Origin: Cladorhizidae sp. MBARI D1340-BT2
Taxonomy: Eukaryota; Porifera; Demospongiae; Poecilosclerida; Cladorhizidae
Direction of reading: 5' to 3'
Length of the DNA stretch: 64,000 bases
NCBI GenBank assembly: GCA_028752905.1
Contig: JAQNBH010000004.1
Location: 35,408,765 to 35,472,764 of the forward strand
Shown here: positions 54,248 through 64,000 of the stretch, piece by piece
How the letters are laid out: the number at the start of each line of letters is the position of its first letter
Numbering within the stretch: position 1 is the stretch's first letter
Program-made: the position numbers and the translations under genes
Notes under the pieces: model-generated
Told to the model about the DNA's origin: nothing
The model's input: the letters and a program-made list of their open reading frames with translations, nothing else
Databases searched by the model: none

Positions 54248-54631
54248 ACTGTTTCTGTTTTTTGGGTCTAATCGGCTTTTTTCAAAGCCATGTTTGTGTA
54301 AATCCAGCAACTCCCTTGGTTCCCCTTCCCCCCCTTTTTTTTTTAAACCGGCTTTTTTCAAAGCCACCACATATCCAATAGATTCACCTTGCTTATGAGT
54401 GATCTTAATTAAAAGCCATGTGTACCAATAGGATTGAGGTAAGTGTGAGGAAAGTGTGTGTTGGTGGCCAAATCAAACCAAGAAGACCTACATGAAGACG
54501 CTGTCATGTGCAGCTGAGTGGTTAGGGATCAGCAGACAATTTGAGATGTTATGCAATTTTCCTAACTGTATAGGTATAAAGAGTAATTTTCATTGTTAAA
54601 TGTGATGTTTTATTGCAATATAAAATTACAG
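54248..54631. other. Spacer between Mutator-like copy B and Harbinger 2
   Basis: Two copies of the phrase cggcttttttcaaagcca at 54269 and 54348 form a direct repeat. This may include the left end of Harbinger 2, which I could not locate. Confidence 0.35.
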
Positions 54632-55667
54632 GAGCTATTGATGGAAAGCATGTGGTAATTCAAGCTCCCGTAGGTGCCGGCTCTTCCTACTTCAATTACA
54701 AGGGAGCACACTCAATTGTTTTGATGGCAGTCGGTGATGCTCATTATAGGTACATTATTAAGTCATCTCTATATATAAGGTCAGAAAAATGACCTGCACA
54801 ATATATTTTGTTATTAAGGTTCACTTTAGTGGACATAGGAGATTCAGGGCGCCACAGTGTGATGGGGGAGTACTTTCTCATTCCAACTTTGGTCAGGCTT
54901 TGGAAAGTGACTCCGTCTCTATTCCTGACCCGCGCCCACTTCCAGGTATATACCACACAGCCAATGCCATATGTCCTAGTGGCAGATGAAGCATTTCCTC
55001 TGCGGACAAACATGATCCGACCATACCCTGGAAGAAGGCTCCCTGGTATATTCAACATTATTTTTAGTGTACTTTTATTTTACCCAATTTTTTTTTATGC
55101 AGAAGATCAAGCTATTTTCAACTACCGTTTCAACTACGGCATGGTGAATAATTGAAAACAGCTTTGGGATACTTGCAGCTAGGTATGATTGGTATTATAT
55201 ATACTTTCTTTACTGCCATGCAATTCACGTTACTGTTTTGATTTGATTGATTATATAATAGTTGGCGGCTAGGTGGCGTATCTTTAGGAGGCACATTATT
55301 TCTGAATCCACTAGAGTTGGTGTGTACGTACGGGCAGCTGTTGCCCTACACAATTACCTCAGGACTGAGGAGTCAGCAGTATATTGCCCACCTGGATTTA
55401 TTGATGGTGAGGATGGGAATGGCAATATTGTTGAAGGCAGGTGGAGGATGGACAGGGACCCTTGCAGTGGTTTAGAACCTGTGACACGCACTGGAAGCAA
55501 TAGGTTTGTTCTGTTCATTGTTCTGTCCATAGGTGCCTATGAATGAGAGTAATCCCAAATGTAGGTATTCACAATCGGCCGCTTCTATGCGTGATGATTT
55601 CAAGAAATACTTCAACAGCAGCATTGGAGAAGCCTCCTGGCAATACACACATGTTAGGAGAACATAA
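54632..55667 (+). pseudogene. Harbinger DDE transposase
   Basis: After a TTACAG acceptor: [20 protein letters not shown] with the first Asp, [18 protein letters not shown]; intron 54750-54818; FTLVDIGDSGRHSVMGEYF with the second Asp; YVLVADEAFPLRTNMIRPYP; FNYGMVNN, a shift, then ENSFGILA with the Glu; intron to about 55260; ARWRIFRRHI, YVRAAVALHNYLRTEESAVY; LEPVTRTGSNR; and after a third intron YSQSAASMRDDFKKYF, IGEASWQYTHVRRT and stop. The catalytic triad is present but the frame is broken near 55150. The N-terminus before AIDGK was not found. Confidence 0.82.
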
Positions 55668-55705
55668 AAGTATTGCTACATTAAACTATAACTGATCTTA
55701 CTTCC

Positions 55706-55822
55706 AGAGCCACTTGAATCCAAGCATTTTCCTTTGGCCTCAACTCCTTGTATATTGCAGAAGAGACCTGCCACAAGCAAGGATATTTGGGAACAGCCTC
55801 GATCAATTTCTCCTCGTTCATA
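55706..55822 (-). pseudogene. MADF-domain protein, first exon (Harbinger second gene)
   Basis: Starts MNEEKLIEAVPKYPCLW, QVSSAIYKELRPKENAW, IQVALE, then GTAAGA. This is the first half of a MADF domain. It is intact as an exon; the second exon on the minus strand below 55706 was not found, so it is probably a fragment. Confidence 0.65.
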
Positions 55823-56257
55823 GTGGTAAATTCTAGTGAAGGTACAAAGTCTTTCACGTGACCCTCCCACTTGCCAGCATTCTGATTGGTCGGACGCTCG
55901 ACGCTAGAATAGAAGCAGATCCTATTCCATCGTTACGTATCGTAACGTCCTATCGTATTGTATTGTCATGACGTTGCTGGTTCACAATACGACGATACGT
56001 TACGTAACGATGGCTGAGCGTCAATGAATTAGCCTTTAGAACCCGAGCGGCCAGTTTTTCAGCCGTTGAGGCCATAGGCGTATATACCCGAGCGATTTTT
56101 TTTGGCCTGGGATTTCCCTTTTTTTGTCATCACATTTTGACAGTTGCTATAAATAAACAGCTGATATTCGTCATTCTACGTAGGGACAGCTGGATCCGCC
56201 CAAACTTATAGTTCATTTTGATGTGTATCTTCTAGAATTTGGATAAACTGTGACCGT

Positions 56258-57830
56258 ATGGCATCGAATCTCACGAGTCTGGACCAAGTGCTGGCTGAAG
56301 TATTGAGTTCTGACGATGAAGAAGAAGTGTTAGACTGTAATAATTACAGGCATGAGAGTGACTTCGAGTCTGAAGATTCTATTCTAGCTCAGATGCTACT
56401 TCAGCTGGAGGTAAGACCGACTCAGACTCGAGTAGTAAAGCGGACGATCAGGTCCCTTCAGCTAGTAGTAGAAAGTGAAGTCCAGAGGACGTGGTGGTAG
56501 CGCTAGGAGTCGAGCTAGGAGAAGAAGAGGTGGTGGTAGGGGCAGGGGTCGAGCTAGAGGTGGTGGTAGCGCTAGGAGTCGAGCAAGAACTACTGCAAGG
56601 GTTCCAGTGGCCTTAGGATGGAGTGCAAATACTGCTGGCTTTGTTGATCTTCAGTTTGCTCCCCATGAACAGCCTGGACCAAAGAACCTGCAGGCTTCAA
56701 TTCACCAGGAAACAACTCTAGTTCAATACTTCAGCCTGATGTGGACTGAGGAACTCCGGGAATTGGTTCTATCTGAGACTACTACAAATGAAGCACATAA
56801 AATAATTAGCAGCTCAGCCTACTAACTATTGTGCTACATCTCTAACCCAGAAGCCTCTTAGCAAGGAGGAGTTGAATGCATTCTTTGGTCTTCGCATCTC
56901 AATGGAGATGCTGCTTTACAAGGACCGATATGAGCAGTATTGGCGTAAGAAAGACAATGTCATCAATGTTACACCTGGGTACAGTGATGTCATGTTCAGA
57001 GACAGATTCCTTGCTATCTGGTCCTTCACTGTGTCAATGGCTGACCCCCTGGTGAATAAGACAGACAAAATCTATAAGAAACGTCCCATCTTTGACTACC
57101 TCACCCCCAAGTTCAGACACTACTTTGCCCTAGGTTGTGAACTGTCTCGATGAGGGAATGGTTCCTACAAAAAAAACAAGCTGTCCTTCAAGCCCTTCAA
57201 GCTATATATAAAGGACAAGCCTACAAAGTGGGGTGTCAAGACATTTCTTCTCTGTGACAGTGAGACTGGCTATATCTGCAATGCTGAAGCCTACCGAGGT
57301 AAAAGAGCAGATGATGATCTGATTCCTAACTTGGGTCTCACGGGTAACTTAGTTGCTTCAATGGTTGAATATAACACACACCAAAATTATATACTTTACA
57401 TGGATCGATTTTATACATCTGTTCAGCTTGTGGAGTACTTCTTGGATCACAAGGGGATGAGGATGATTGGAACAGCGATGACAAACAGGAAGGAATTTCC
57501 CAAGAGTCTCATCAAGGGGAAGAGTGAGATGCAGCGAGGGGACTATGAACTCTTGTACAATGGGAACGTTGCAGCAATTGTGTGGCAGGACAAGAAGCCG
57601 ATTTACTTCGTATCCTCAGCCTACATTGCTTCTCGTCTTCAGGCAGTGAAGAGATTTGTGCCAAGGAGAAGAAGAAGGTTGATATTACCTGTCCCAAGGC
57701 TGTTAAAACTTACATGTTTATGGGGGGGGGGGGTACTGACAAGAACGATCAAATGACAAAGTTACAAAAATCACGCCGTCACTACAAGTGGCGACGTAGG
57801 CTTGTCATGAAGTTCATGATGTGGGCTTAA
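56258..57830 (+). pseudogene. piggyBac transposase, second lineage
   Basis: Acidic N-terminus MASNLTSLDQVLAEVLSSDD, an Arg-Gly-rich stretch (RGGGRGRGRARGGG) in another frame, then FGLRISMEMLLYKDRYEQYW, YSDVMFRDRFLAIWSF, LDEGMVPTKK (first Asp), a poly-A frameshift, TKWGVKTFLLCDSETGYIC, MVEYNTHQNYILYMDRFYTS (second Asp), KGMRMIGTAMTNRKEFPKSL, IVWQDKKPIYFVSSAY, then GGTDKNDQMT (third Asp) and KWRRRLVMKFMMWA. Three or four shifts, several at homopolymers (A8, G9). TTAA-flanked ends were not identified. Confidence 0.85.
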
Positions 57831-57929
57831 ACAGCCAACGGAACATCATGTCCAGGATGTGTTCGGCTGCTTCCATTTGAAGGACCAAAAATTGTTCAGT
57901 GCACGTCCAAAAAATCTACACCAAATGAT

Positions 57930-58300
57930 GTAGTACTTGCAGAAGAAAAAGGGTATAGCTAGAGTTTGGGTTAAACTTGAAAAAGGCACATCACCGTTAA
58001 CAGCAAATGACGATTTTTCCCGCAAATCATATAGTACAGCAATTCTGCAACCTTTTGTAGCTACAGACACTACCGGTCAATTTGACGTTATATGCACTGC
58101 AAAGGGTGGTGGAACAACCGGTCAGGCAGGTGTAATTATTCATGGTATAGCTAGAGCTATGGATTGCATACCCAAAGATACCATACAATTATATGCAAAA
58201 ACGTTTTCCTAACCAGAGATTCAAGAACTGTTGAACGTAAAAAAATACGGTAGTCGTAAAGCACGTAAATAGTCCAGTTCTCTAAGCATTAGTTAGCTAT
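57930..58300 (+). pseudogene. rpsI: Bacterial-type ribosomal protein uS9 (rpsI), degraded
   Basis: KKKGIARVWVKLEKGTS, then STAILQPFVATDTTGQFDVI, CTAKGGGTTGQAGVIIHGIA and RAMD form the uS9 core. After a shift near 58209 TRDSRTVERKK, after an extra A in an A7 run YGSRKARK, and after another QFSK. These are the conserved C-terminal signatures of bacterial uS9, which reaches the ribosomal P site. Animal mitochondrial uS9 is usually more divergent, so a bacterial source, perhaps a Rickettsiales-like endosymbiont, is more likely. A+T-rich codon choice fits. It lacks its start and lies 100 bases after the piggyBac gene. Confidence 0.75.
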
Positions 58301-58651
58301 ATATGTAAGTCTGGATTTCAAATTATATATATTTTAGAGTTCAGGGTCGCTGATGGCCATATGTTGGTTTGATAAGGGGAGGGGATGGGGGAGAAAGGGA
58401 TCTATCTGAGGATAGCAACTGCCATCATGAATATCTTGATTTCTGCACAGGCACTTCCCTTGAGAAAACAGTTTGTACAAGATGGATTTCTTGGCTGTAA
58501 GGATTGTTGAAGACACAGAGTGACTTAACATTTCACATACTTGCCTCATGGAGCTGATTCTTGCACCAAATTATCACTTTATATGTATTACAGAAAAAAG
58601 GTTCACGACGTGGGAATGAGTGTGCTGAGGGAATGCACAGGGCAGGCTAGC
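58301..58651. other. Unassigned
   Basis: No supported frame. A minus frame at 58334-58549 is Ser/Leu rich without recognisable features. Confidence 0.3.
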
Positions 58652-59150
58652 TATAAGGAGTGGTGAGCAAGCTGAAGCAGAGCAGAACATGAAGAGTGAG
58701 CCACAGGAATAAGGATGGTGAGCAAGCTGAAGCAGAGCAGAACATGAAGAGTGTGCCACAGGAATAAGGATGGTGAGCAAGCTGGAGCAGAGCAGAACAT
58801 GAAGAGTGTGCCACAGGAATAAGGATGGTGAGCAAGCTGTAGCAGAGCAGAACATGAAGAGTGTGCCACATGAATAAGGATGGTGAGCAAGCTGGAGCAG
58901 AGCAGAACATGAAGAGTGTGCCACAGGAATAAGGATGGTGAGCAAGCTGAAGCAGAGCAGAACATGAAGAGTGTGCCACATGAATAAGGATGGTGAGCAA
59001 GCTGGAGCAGAGCAGAACATGAAGAGTGTGCCACAGGAATAAGGATGGTGAGCAAGCTAGAGCAGAGCAGAACATGAAGAGTGTGCCACAGGAATAAGGA
59101 TGGTGAGCAAGCTGGAGCAGAATAGAACATGAAGAGTGTGCCACAGGAAT
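58652..59150. repeat. 55-bp minisatellite, nine copies
   Basis: The unit runs from ggtgagcaagctggagcaga through gcagaacatgaagagtgtgc to cacaggaataaggat. Because 55 is not a multiple of three and the minus strand lacks stops, all three minus frames stay open for about 150 codons with the same rotating peptide; none should be called a protein. Confidence 0.96.
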
Positions 59151-60800
59151 TTCAAATCCATCTGATGAGGGGTAGGCCAGGATACAAGAGGCAAAACGGA
59201 GGAACAGCAGGGCGCCATGCTAGGCCTGAAATGAGGAAAGGTGCTCGGTGATTATGTATGTTCAGGGTGCATCGGGGACCACCGCAAATAAAGCGGCAAG
59301 CCCAATGAGGGAGAGGCGAAGAAGTCGCAGCCAGGAGGGTCACGTCGAGGAAGACAACGAACCAAGGAGTGATCAAGATAAACGTTCAAGCCTCCAATGT
59401 TCTGGTTATGTTGTGCACTCCCTCCAATTAATTAACACAGATGAGGATACAAGTGGGTCCCAAACTGTTACGGTACGAAAAAGATGTACGGAAACGACGT
59501 AGAGGTGACAGCTCGATTTTTGCATGGTTACCAGGAAGTGAGGGAGGAAGAATGTCACTAAATGGAACGTGTCTGAGAACTCTAGTTGGTGGAAGACTAC
59601 AGCTTGGCCAACTAACAGCCTAGGATCATTCTAATGAATGCCCATCATCCTTGGTGCTATAGGTGTGGGAGGAAGAAGCTGGAGTGCACACTGAAGGGCA
59701 TGGAACGAGGCCTCACGGTTGATGTACATGAATTGTGAACCAGAACCAACCAAACTCAAAATCTCACTTATGATCTGTCATAGGCTATATTGGATTCCAT
59801 AAACTGGCATGCAGTCAGCTCATGCCACTATAATGTAACTGTTCTCAATAAACTCTCAGTTGACAAAGTGACATTTTAATAATCTACTCAATAATTAATT
59901 AACTTGAAATCGTATTCTCTTGACTTTTCGACTAGATGCTCTAGCCTTCAAATTATTCCTGGTGAAGTTGATTATTGAGAAGGTTATTCCAATGCAACTG
60001 TTGTTGTTTACATGCAGCTATGACAGTGATACAATAGTTGCCATAGCCATTGTCTTCTTACTCCTTCTTGATCCTCTCTGAACCCTGTCGTTGCACGTCG
60101 ATAGGATTCTTCCAGCAGGACTCAAGCGCAACATGGAATCGCAACGACAGCTTGGAAGTGATTGATTGACCTTAGCTGCTTAGGTAGCAGCATGAAGAGT
60201 GTTAGGCCTATGCAAAGGGCTGTGGCAGCATAACAAAAAAACATCCTGTGCTATTGATGATGATAGATGCTTCCTTTTCTGCTTCTCACTGTTATCCACA
60301 GGGGAATCTGCAGCACTTGTTAGTTTATTTTATATTTTCAGATCTCAAGGTTGCAAAACGACACAGCCACCAGTGACTAATTTCCAATCAATGCATCTGA
60401 CTGTTCCTCGAACTCAGTATCCGACATAATCATTGATACGGTTGACTGACGCTCAATGGAGTAGCTCTCTATATCACATCACCATATATCACAGGCCTTG
60501 CCTTGCCTTGTTTGCAACTTTGCATGGGAATAGACACTGCATAGACATGTTGTTCTCAGACAATTACCACGCCAATGCTAAGGTAAGTAGCTAAAGCTTA
60601 GGAGCGCCATTGATCTTGTCTACTAGCTAGCAATTTCATTTCTATTTCTAGCTAAGCTGTTTCTATGGCAAACTTACTTTAATGCTGAAGTCTGTAGAGT
60701 AGCTTCTGGGCCTTAGAAACACTTCTATGGTCAGATACATCCTCGAATATGCCACGAGTCTGGAGCTATGCTTGCTTCCATTTTCGACAGATCACGTTGA
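59151..60800. other. Intronic stretch, nothing recognised
   Basis: Several short plus frames (59248-59623, 60199-60429) have no family signature. The region lies in the proposed eEF1B intron. Confidence 0.4.
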
Positions 60801-61105
60801 TGCAATAATTATTCATGTGCTGGCCATCAACATGCGAGTGATGCAATAATTATTCATGTGCTGGCCATCAACGTGTGAGTGATATAATAATTATTTGTGT
60901 GCTGGCCATCAACGTGCGAGTGATGTAATAATTATTCATGTCCTGGCCATAAACGTGCGAGTGATGTAATAATTATTAGTGTGCTGGCCATCAACGTGAG
61001 TGATGCAATAATTATTCGTGTGCTGGCCATCAACGTGCGAGTGATGCAATAATTATTAGTGTGCTGGCCTTCAAAGTGTGAGTGATGCAATAATTATTCG
61101 TGCGC
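60801..61105. repeat. 41-bp minisatellite, about eight copies
   Basis: The unit tgcaataattattcatgtgc plus tggccatcaacgtgcgagtga repeats with point changes. No coding. Confidence 0.95.
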
Positions 61106-61371
61106 TAGCCATCAGCGCGGGTTAGTTTCCCCTTCTAAACTCAGATTGTTAGTGCTCATATGTGACAGGTTAAGATCAATCAACACAAATTAGAGGCCTC
61201 TTGTAAACAGGGCAATGCAGTCAACACAGATTAGAGGCTCCACGTAAACAGGGGAAGTCAGGTAGGTAACTATCACAAACAAGTTCCAGTTAGTTTCCAG
61301 ATAAGGAACCCCCAGGTTTAATCAGGTGCACCCGTTAATACAACAGAATACTTTGTTAGAATGACACATAC
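61106..61371. other. Intron just below the eEF1B penultimate exon
   Basis: Contains two copies of the phrase cacagattagaggctc / cacaaattagaggcctc at about 61177 and 61215. Otherwise unremarkable. Confidence 0.4.
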
Positions 61372-61439
61372 CTTGTCGTCGACCACCACACAGCAGATCT
61401 GCAACTTCTTGATGCCGTAGGCCAGGGGAACCAACTTAG
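61372..61439 (-). CDS. eef1b: eEF1B (elongation factor 1-beta), penultimate exon
   Basis: Between a TTTTGCAG acceptor and a GTATGT donor the exon reads KLVPLAYGIKKLQICCVV then VDDK. This is the core of the nucleotide-exchange domain, where the conserved lysines and the beta strand contact eEF1A. 68 bases: two bases of a split codon, then 22 codons, ending in phase 0, which fits the exon at 42749-42835. Earlier exons must lie beyond 64000 or were missed. It is followed by an 18.5-kb interval full of transposons. Confidence 0.88.
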
Positions 61440-61560
61440 CTGCAAAATAAATAATAATATAATAAATAACAACTATTGGGACAAACAGCATTTGTCAACT
61501 TCTTCTACAAGAGAGCAGTACTCCATTGGGAGATGTATTACAGTATGTCCTCTCTAATAG

Positions 61561-61694
61561 TCCACCTGTGGGTATTGGTGGTTGGGCTGGACTAGTACAG
61601 GTATTGGACCATTAGAGTCGGCATGTGTCCACCTGTGGGTATTGGTGGTTGGGCTGGACTAGTACAGGTATTGGACCATTAGAGTCGGCATGTG
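61561..61694. repeat. 67-bp perfect tandem duplication
   Basis: tccacctgtgggtattggtg and the following 47 bases occur twice in a row without change, so the event is recent. A further pair of short duplications (ttgcttatcttctacc and ttccacagatgtcttttagg) is at 61977-62080. Confidence 0.95.
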
Positions 61695-62240
61695 TAATCA
61701 ATTCCTGAATGGCAAAAATGGGTAACTTCAAACATAACAATATACAGGAGACAAAAAAAAAGTTCCAGTTCTGTACCTGTTCAAACGGCAATGCTACGAC
61801 CCAATGGACAATGAGAACAAATACAAATTAAACGTTGAAAGGTTTCCGTTTCCAAATGTCTTATCTTAGTGCATCATTTTCGTACGCACTTGCACATTCG
61901 TGAGTCAACCATGTGCTTTTGGATCTATTGCCACATTACGCGCTTCCATTTCCTTCACTTCGTGCTGTTTCCATTTGCTTATCTTCTACCGTCATTCCAT
62001 TTGCTTATCTTCTACCAGTCCCCTTGTTACAGTTGAATTCCACAGATGTCTTTTAGGGCTGCCTTCCACAGATGTCTTTTAGGGCTGCCCTTAAAAAGTA
62101 AATTGCTGACAGAAGTAAGTATTGACAGGCCTTGCCTTAATTTTTTTTTGGGGGGGGGGGGGCGGGCATATAGCAAGCCTTTATCAGATGCCAGGCCTCT
62201 TGTATAGACGAGCTAAATAATTATGTCAACAATTATTCAG
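61695..62240. other. Unassigned, G-run
   Basis: Contains the short duplications noted above and a G run at 62150-62162. No supported gene. Confidence 0.4.
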
Positions 62241-62382
62241 ATTACGTGTTGGTCTCTTGGCCATTGGAGGATTCTGTATCGGTCGTGCCCATTACCATGG
62301 TGAAGGATGGCTCATCTGTGGGAGACAAGTGCAAAATAGGAGTGGGGCGGTTATTTCAAGACGGAAAGATTTTTTCAAATCA
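62241..62382 (+). other. Possible host exon of a BEN-associated protein
   Basis: Between a TTATTCAG acceptor and a GTAAGC donor lies an open exon: YVLVSWPLEDSVSVVPITMV, then GDKCKIGVGRLFQDGKI. The pattern 'YVLV-W...SVSVVP...V-VG--CKI' resembles the small beta-rich module found ahead of BEN domains in many invertebrate proteins. No BEN domain is seen nearby, so this is a single exon or relic. Confidence 0.4.
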
Positions 62383-63050
62383 GTAAGCACTTTTTATGGG
62401 GAGATGTAAGACTTGATGGTTCTATAACAGGATCCCATGACTCAATGGTTAGAGATTTCCGAGTCTTTCTTCCCAGGAGTGCACTCCACAGCAACAGTCG
62501 ACTCTCCTCTCTCTCTCAATGCTGCTGTATGGTAGTCGGTGTGCAATCGATTACTTTGTTTTAGTTACTTTAATACTTGTGAAGACATCCAAGGAAGAGA
62601 AGGCATATAGAGAACAATACACCTAAAAAGATGTCTGCTGCTGTAAGTTGTTAAGTCTGGGGGTAGTTCACCTGTTTTTTTCTTCTTTCCCAGTTTAAAA
62701 AAAAAATCATTTATAAATGTTGTTGTAAGCATCTACTAGCCATTTCCAAAGTTTTAGAGGCATTGGAGCATCCATTTCAAAGTTATGGTGCTTTTTGTCC
62801 ATGCAATTTCACATTACTCGATTCAAAATTGGAAGAGACACGCACAGAGAAGCTTACGTGAAAGATAAGTTTTCGGCGCCATTTTAAAAGGGCTACCGCT
62901 TATACCTGGAAGCTCATCTGCCACTGATAGGTACCCAAATTTCTTGCTGAGTCATTTCCTGCCCTACGCGCAAAGGCCCTGAATATATAGCTCTGGTGCG
63001 CACGGGGGATTTCCAATCGCCTCGCGTACAGTTTTTTGTGAAGTGTCACA
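62383..63050. other. Upstream region of Mutator-like copy C
   Basis: No clear terminal inverted repeat of the transposon was recognised. A minus frame at 62900-63130 is antisense to its start. Confidence 0.35.
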
Positions 63051-64000
63051 ATGTCTTCTCCGTCTTCTTCGGTTCCTCGTCGCAAGCAGCGCCAAACCTG
63101 GTACAAGAAGCGCTCTGGATTCTGTGGCACTTCAGTGGTCTCAGGTGAGGTACCTTCTCCAGTAGCTGTTCCAGTTCCGCTGGTTACAGCTATTGGGAAA
63201 AAACTAGCTCTTAGTCGGCCATCATCCTCAACCGGTGAACCCAGTCAAGCCTGTAGCTCTGGTTCCGAGTGCGAGATGGAAGGGCTACGGCTTATTGATG
63301 TCAAGAGTCTGCTAGCTGCTGTCTCTAGTCGGGCGAACTGCAATGTCTGTGGTTCACCCCTGACTGTTAGGGAAGACCTGAAGTTGAGGAGGGGAATATG
63401 TACCAAGCTCTCGTTGTCCTGTGTGGTTCACCCCTGACTGTTAGGGAAGACCTGAAGTTGAGGAGGGGAATATGTACCAAGCTCTCGTTGTCCTGTACCA
63501 ATTCTTTGTGTCCAGGCAGCGATGATGTATTTTGTGATCCTTCCAAGCATGCCAAGGATTTCAACTGCAGGTATCTTCTGGCAGGGAGGATGTGTGGCAG
63601 AGGGCGTGCTGGGCTGGAGACCATTTCTGGGTTCATGGGCTTGCCTCCCCCATTGACCAAAGCCACCTTCTCTGTCTACAACAATACCCTCCAGCAGACA
63701 GTACAGCAATCCACTCTGGAAAGCCAGAGAACAATCTCAGCTCAACTCCATTTGCTGCAGGGCACCGAGCCAAAGGATGTTGTTGATGTGACGATTACCT
63801 GTGATGGCACCTGGTCTAGGAGAGGCTTCGTAACCAGATATGGTGTTGTTGTGATCATGTCATGGGATTCTGGCCAGGTCCTGGATGCAGTAGTGCTAAG
63901 TAAGCGGTGCAAAATGTGCACGCTGAAGGAGAGTACTATGGAAGAACAGGACTTCCTTGATTGGTATGAGGTGCATAAGGAATCCTGCAATGCCAACTAC
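63051..64000 (+). pseudogene. Mutator-like transposase, copy C, cut by the window edge
   Basis: Starts MSSPSSSVPRRKQRQTWYKK, Pro/Ser linker, GLRLIDVKSLLAAVSSRANC, CNVCGSPLTVREDLKLRRG. A 74-bp tandem duplication (63348-63421 repeated at 63422) then breaks the frame. It resumes LSCTNSLCPGSDDVFCDPS, GRMCGRGRAGLETISGFMGL, VTITCDGTWSRRGFVTRYGV with the first catalytic Asp, GQVLDAVVLSKRCKMC and FLDWYEVHKESCN at the window end. Apart from the duplication it reads open, with no intron where copy B has one, so it may be the youngest of the three. Confidence 0.85.

Larger units (their letters stand above)
54632..56036 (+). mobile_element. PIF/Harbinger element 2
   Basis: Transposase on the plus strand (54632-55667) and a MADF-type gene on the minus strand (first exon 55706-55822), converging as in Harbinger 1. 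The right end holds a palindrome ccatcgttacgtatcgtaacg / cgttacgtaacgatgg and the phrase ggttcacaatacgac, then tagccttta. No left terminal repeat found. Confidence 0.7.

Noticed and set aside
57930..58300. Nuclear gene for mitochondrial ribosomal protein S9
   Set aside because: No start, no targeting region, three frameshifts, and C-terminal residues closer to bacterial uS9. Not fully excluded.
58574..59144. Three long minus-strand open frames with a repeated Cys/His/Leu-rich peptide
   Set aside because: All three frames encode the same peptide in rotation because the 55-bp unit is not a multiple of three and has no stops. It is a minisatellite.
1..64000. tRNA, rRNA or snRNA genes
   Set aside because: No convincing tRNA B-box/arm pattern, rRNA core or U-snRNA signature was seen by eye on either strand; a covariance-model scan would be decisive.

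Overview
The window is animal genomic DNA, best guess a demosponge or similar early-branching metazoan. It has short GT-AG introns, two exons of the eukaryotic elongation factor eEF1B, a fibrinogen-related secreted protein of a kind I associate with sponge gene expansions, and a very dense, mostly decayed transposon load. There is no operon structure and no bacterial gene context except one degraded ribosomal-protein fragment. Assignments come from reading the sequence; no database search was run.

Layout. 0.75-1.75 kb: last exon of a fibrinogen-related gene (minus). 3.0-8.4 kb: a complete young Ty3/gypsy retrotransposon (minus) with two identical 190-bp LTRs, a 5-bp target duplication and a primer-binding site complementary to its own LTR. 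9.8-22.5 kb: a nested stack. A hAT transposase gene is split into two halves by a Ginger1-like element (eight recognisable exons: integrase, Ulp1 protease, PHD finger). Its introns in turn carry a hAT with TTF zinc finger, a PIF/Harbinger and an XPG-nuclease (Academ-like) element. 22.5-31 kb: foldbacks, a second fibrinogen-family tail, weak helical exons and three large minisatellites, one carrying a 180-bp hAT MITE. 31-35.5 kb: two broken gypsy copies, one (Gmr1-like) with the integrase end upstream of the reverse transcriptase. 35.7-41.3 kb: a piggyBac element containing a hAT (8-bp target duplication) and a copied piece of its own left junction.

42.7-61.4 kb: the last two eEF1B exons lie on the minus strand with matching splice phase, separated by 18.5 kb. 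If they belong to one gene, that intron holds an intact 728-codon hAT transposase inserted in a Mutator-like transposase gene, a second Mutator-like copy, a Harbinger, a piggyBac, a bacterial-type rpsI fragment and several minisatellites. A third Mutator-like copy starts at 63.05 kb and runs off the window.

Only the eEF1B exons, the fibrinogen-related exon and a possible BEN-associated exon look like host genes. The long gypsy ORF and the 728-codon hAT ORF are the only mobile-element genes still largely open. Everything else is pseudogenic, in many layers of insertion into insertion.
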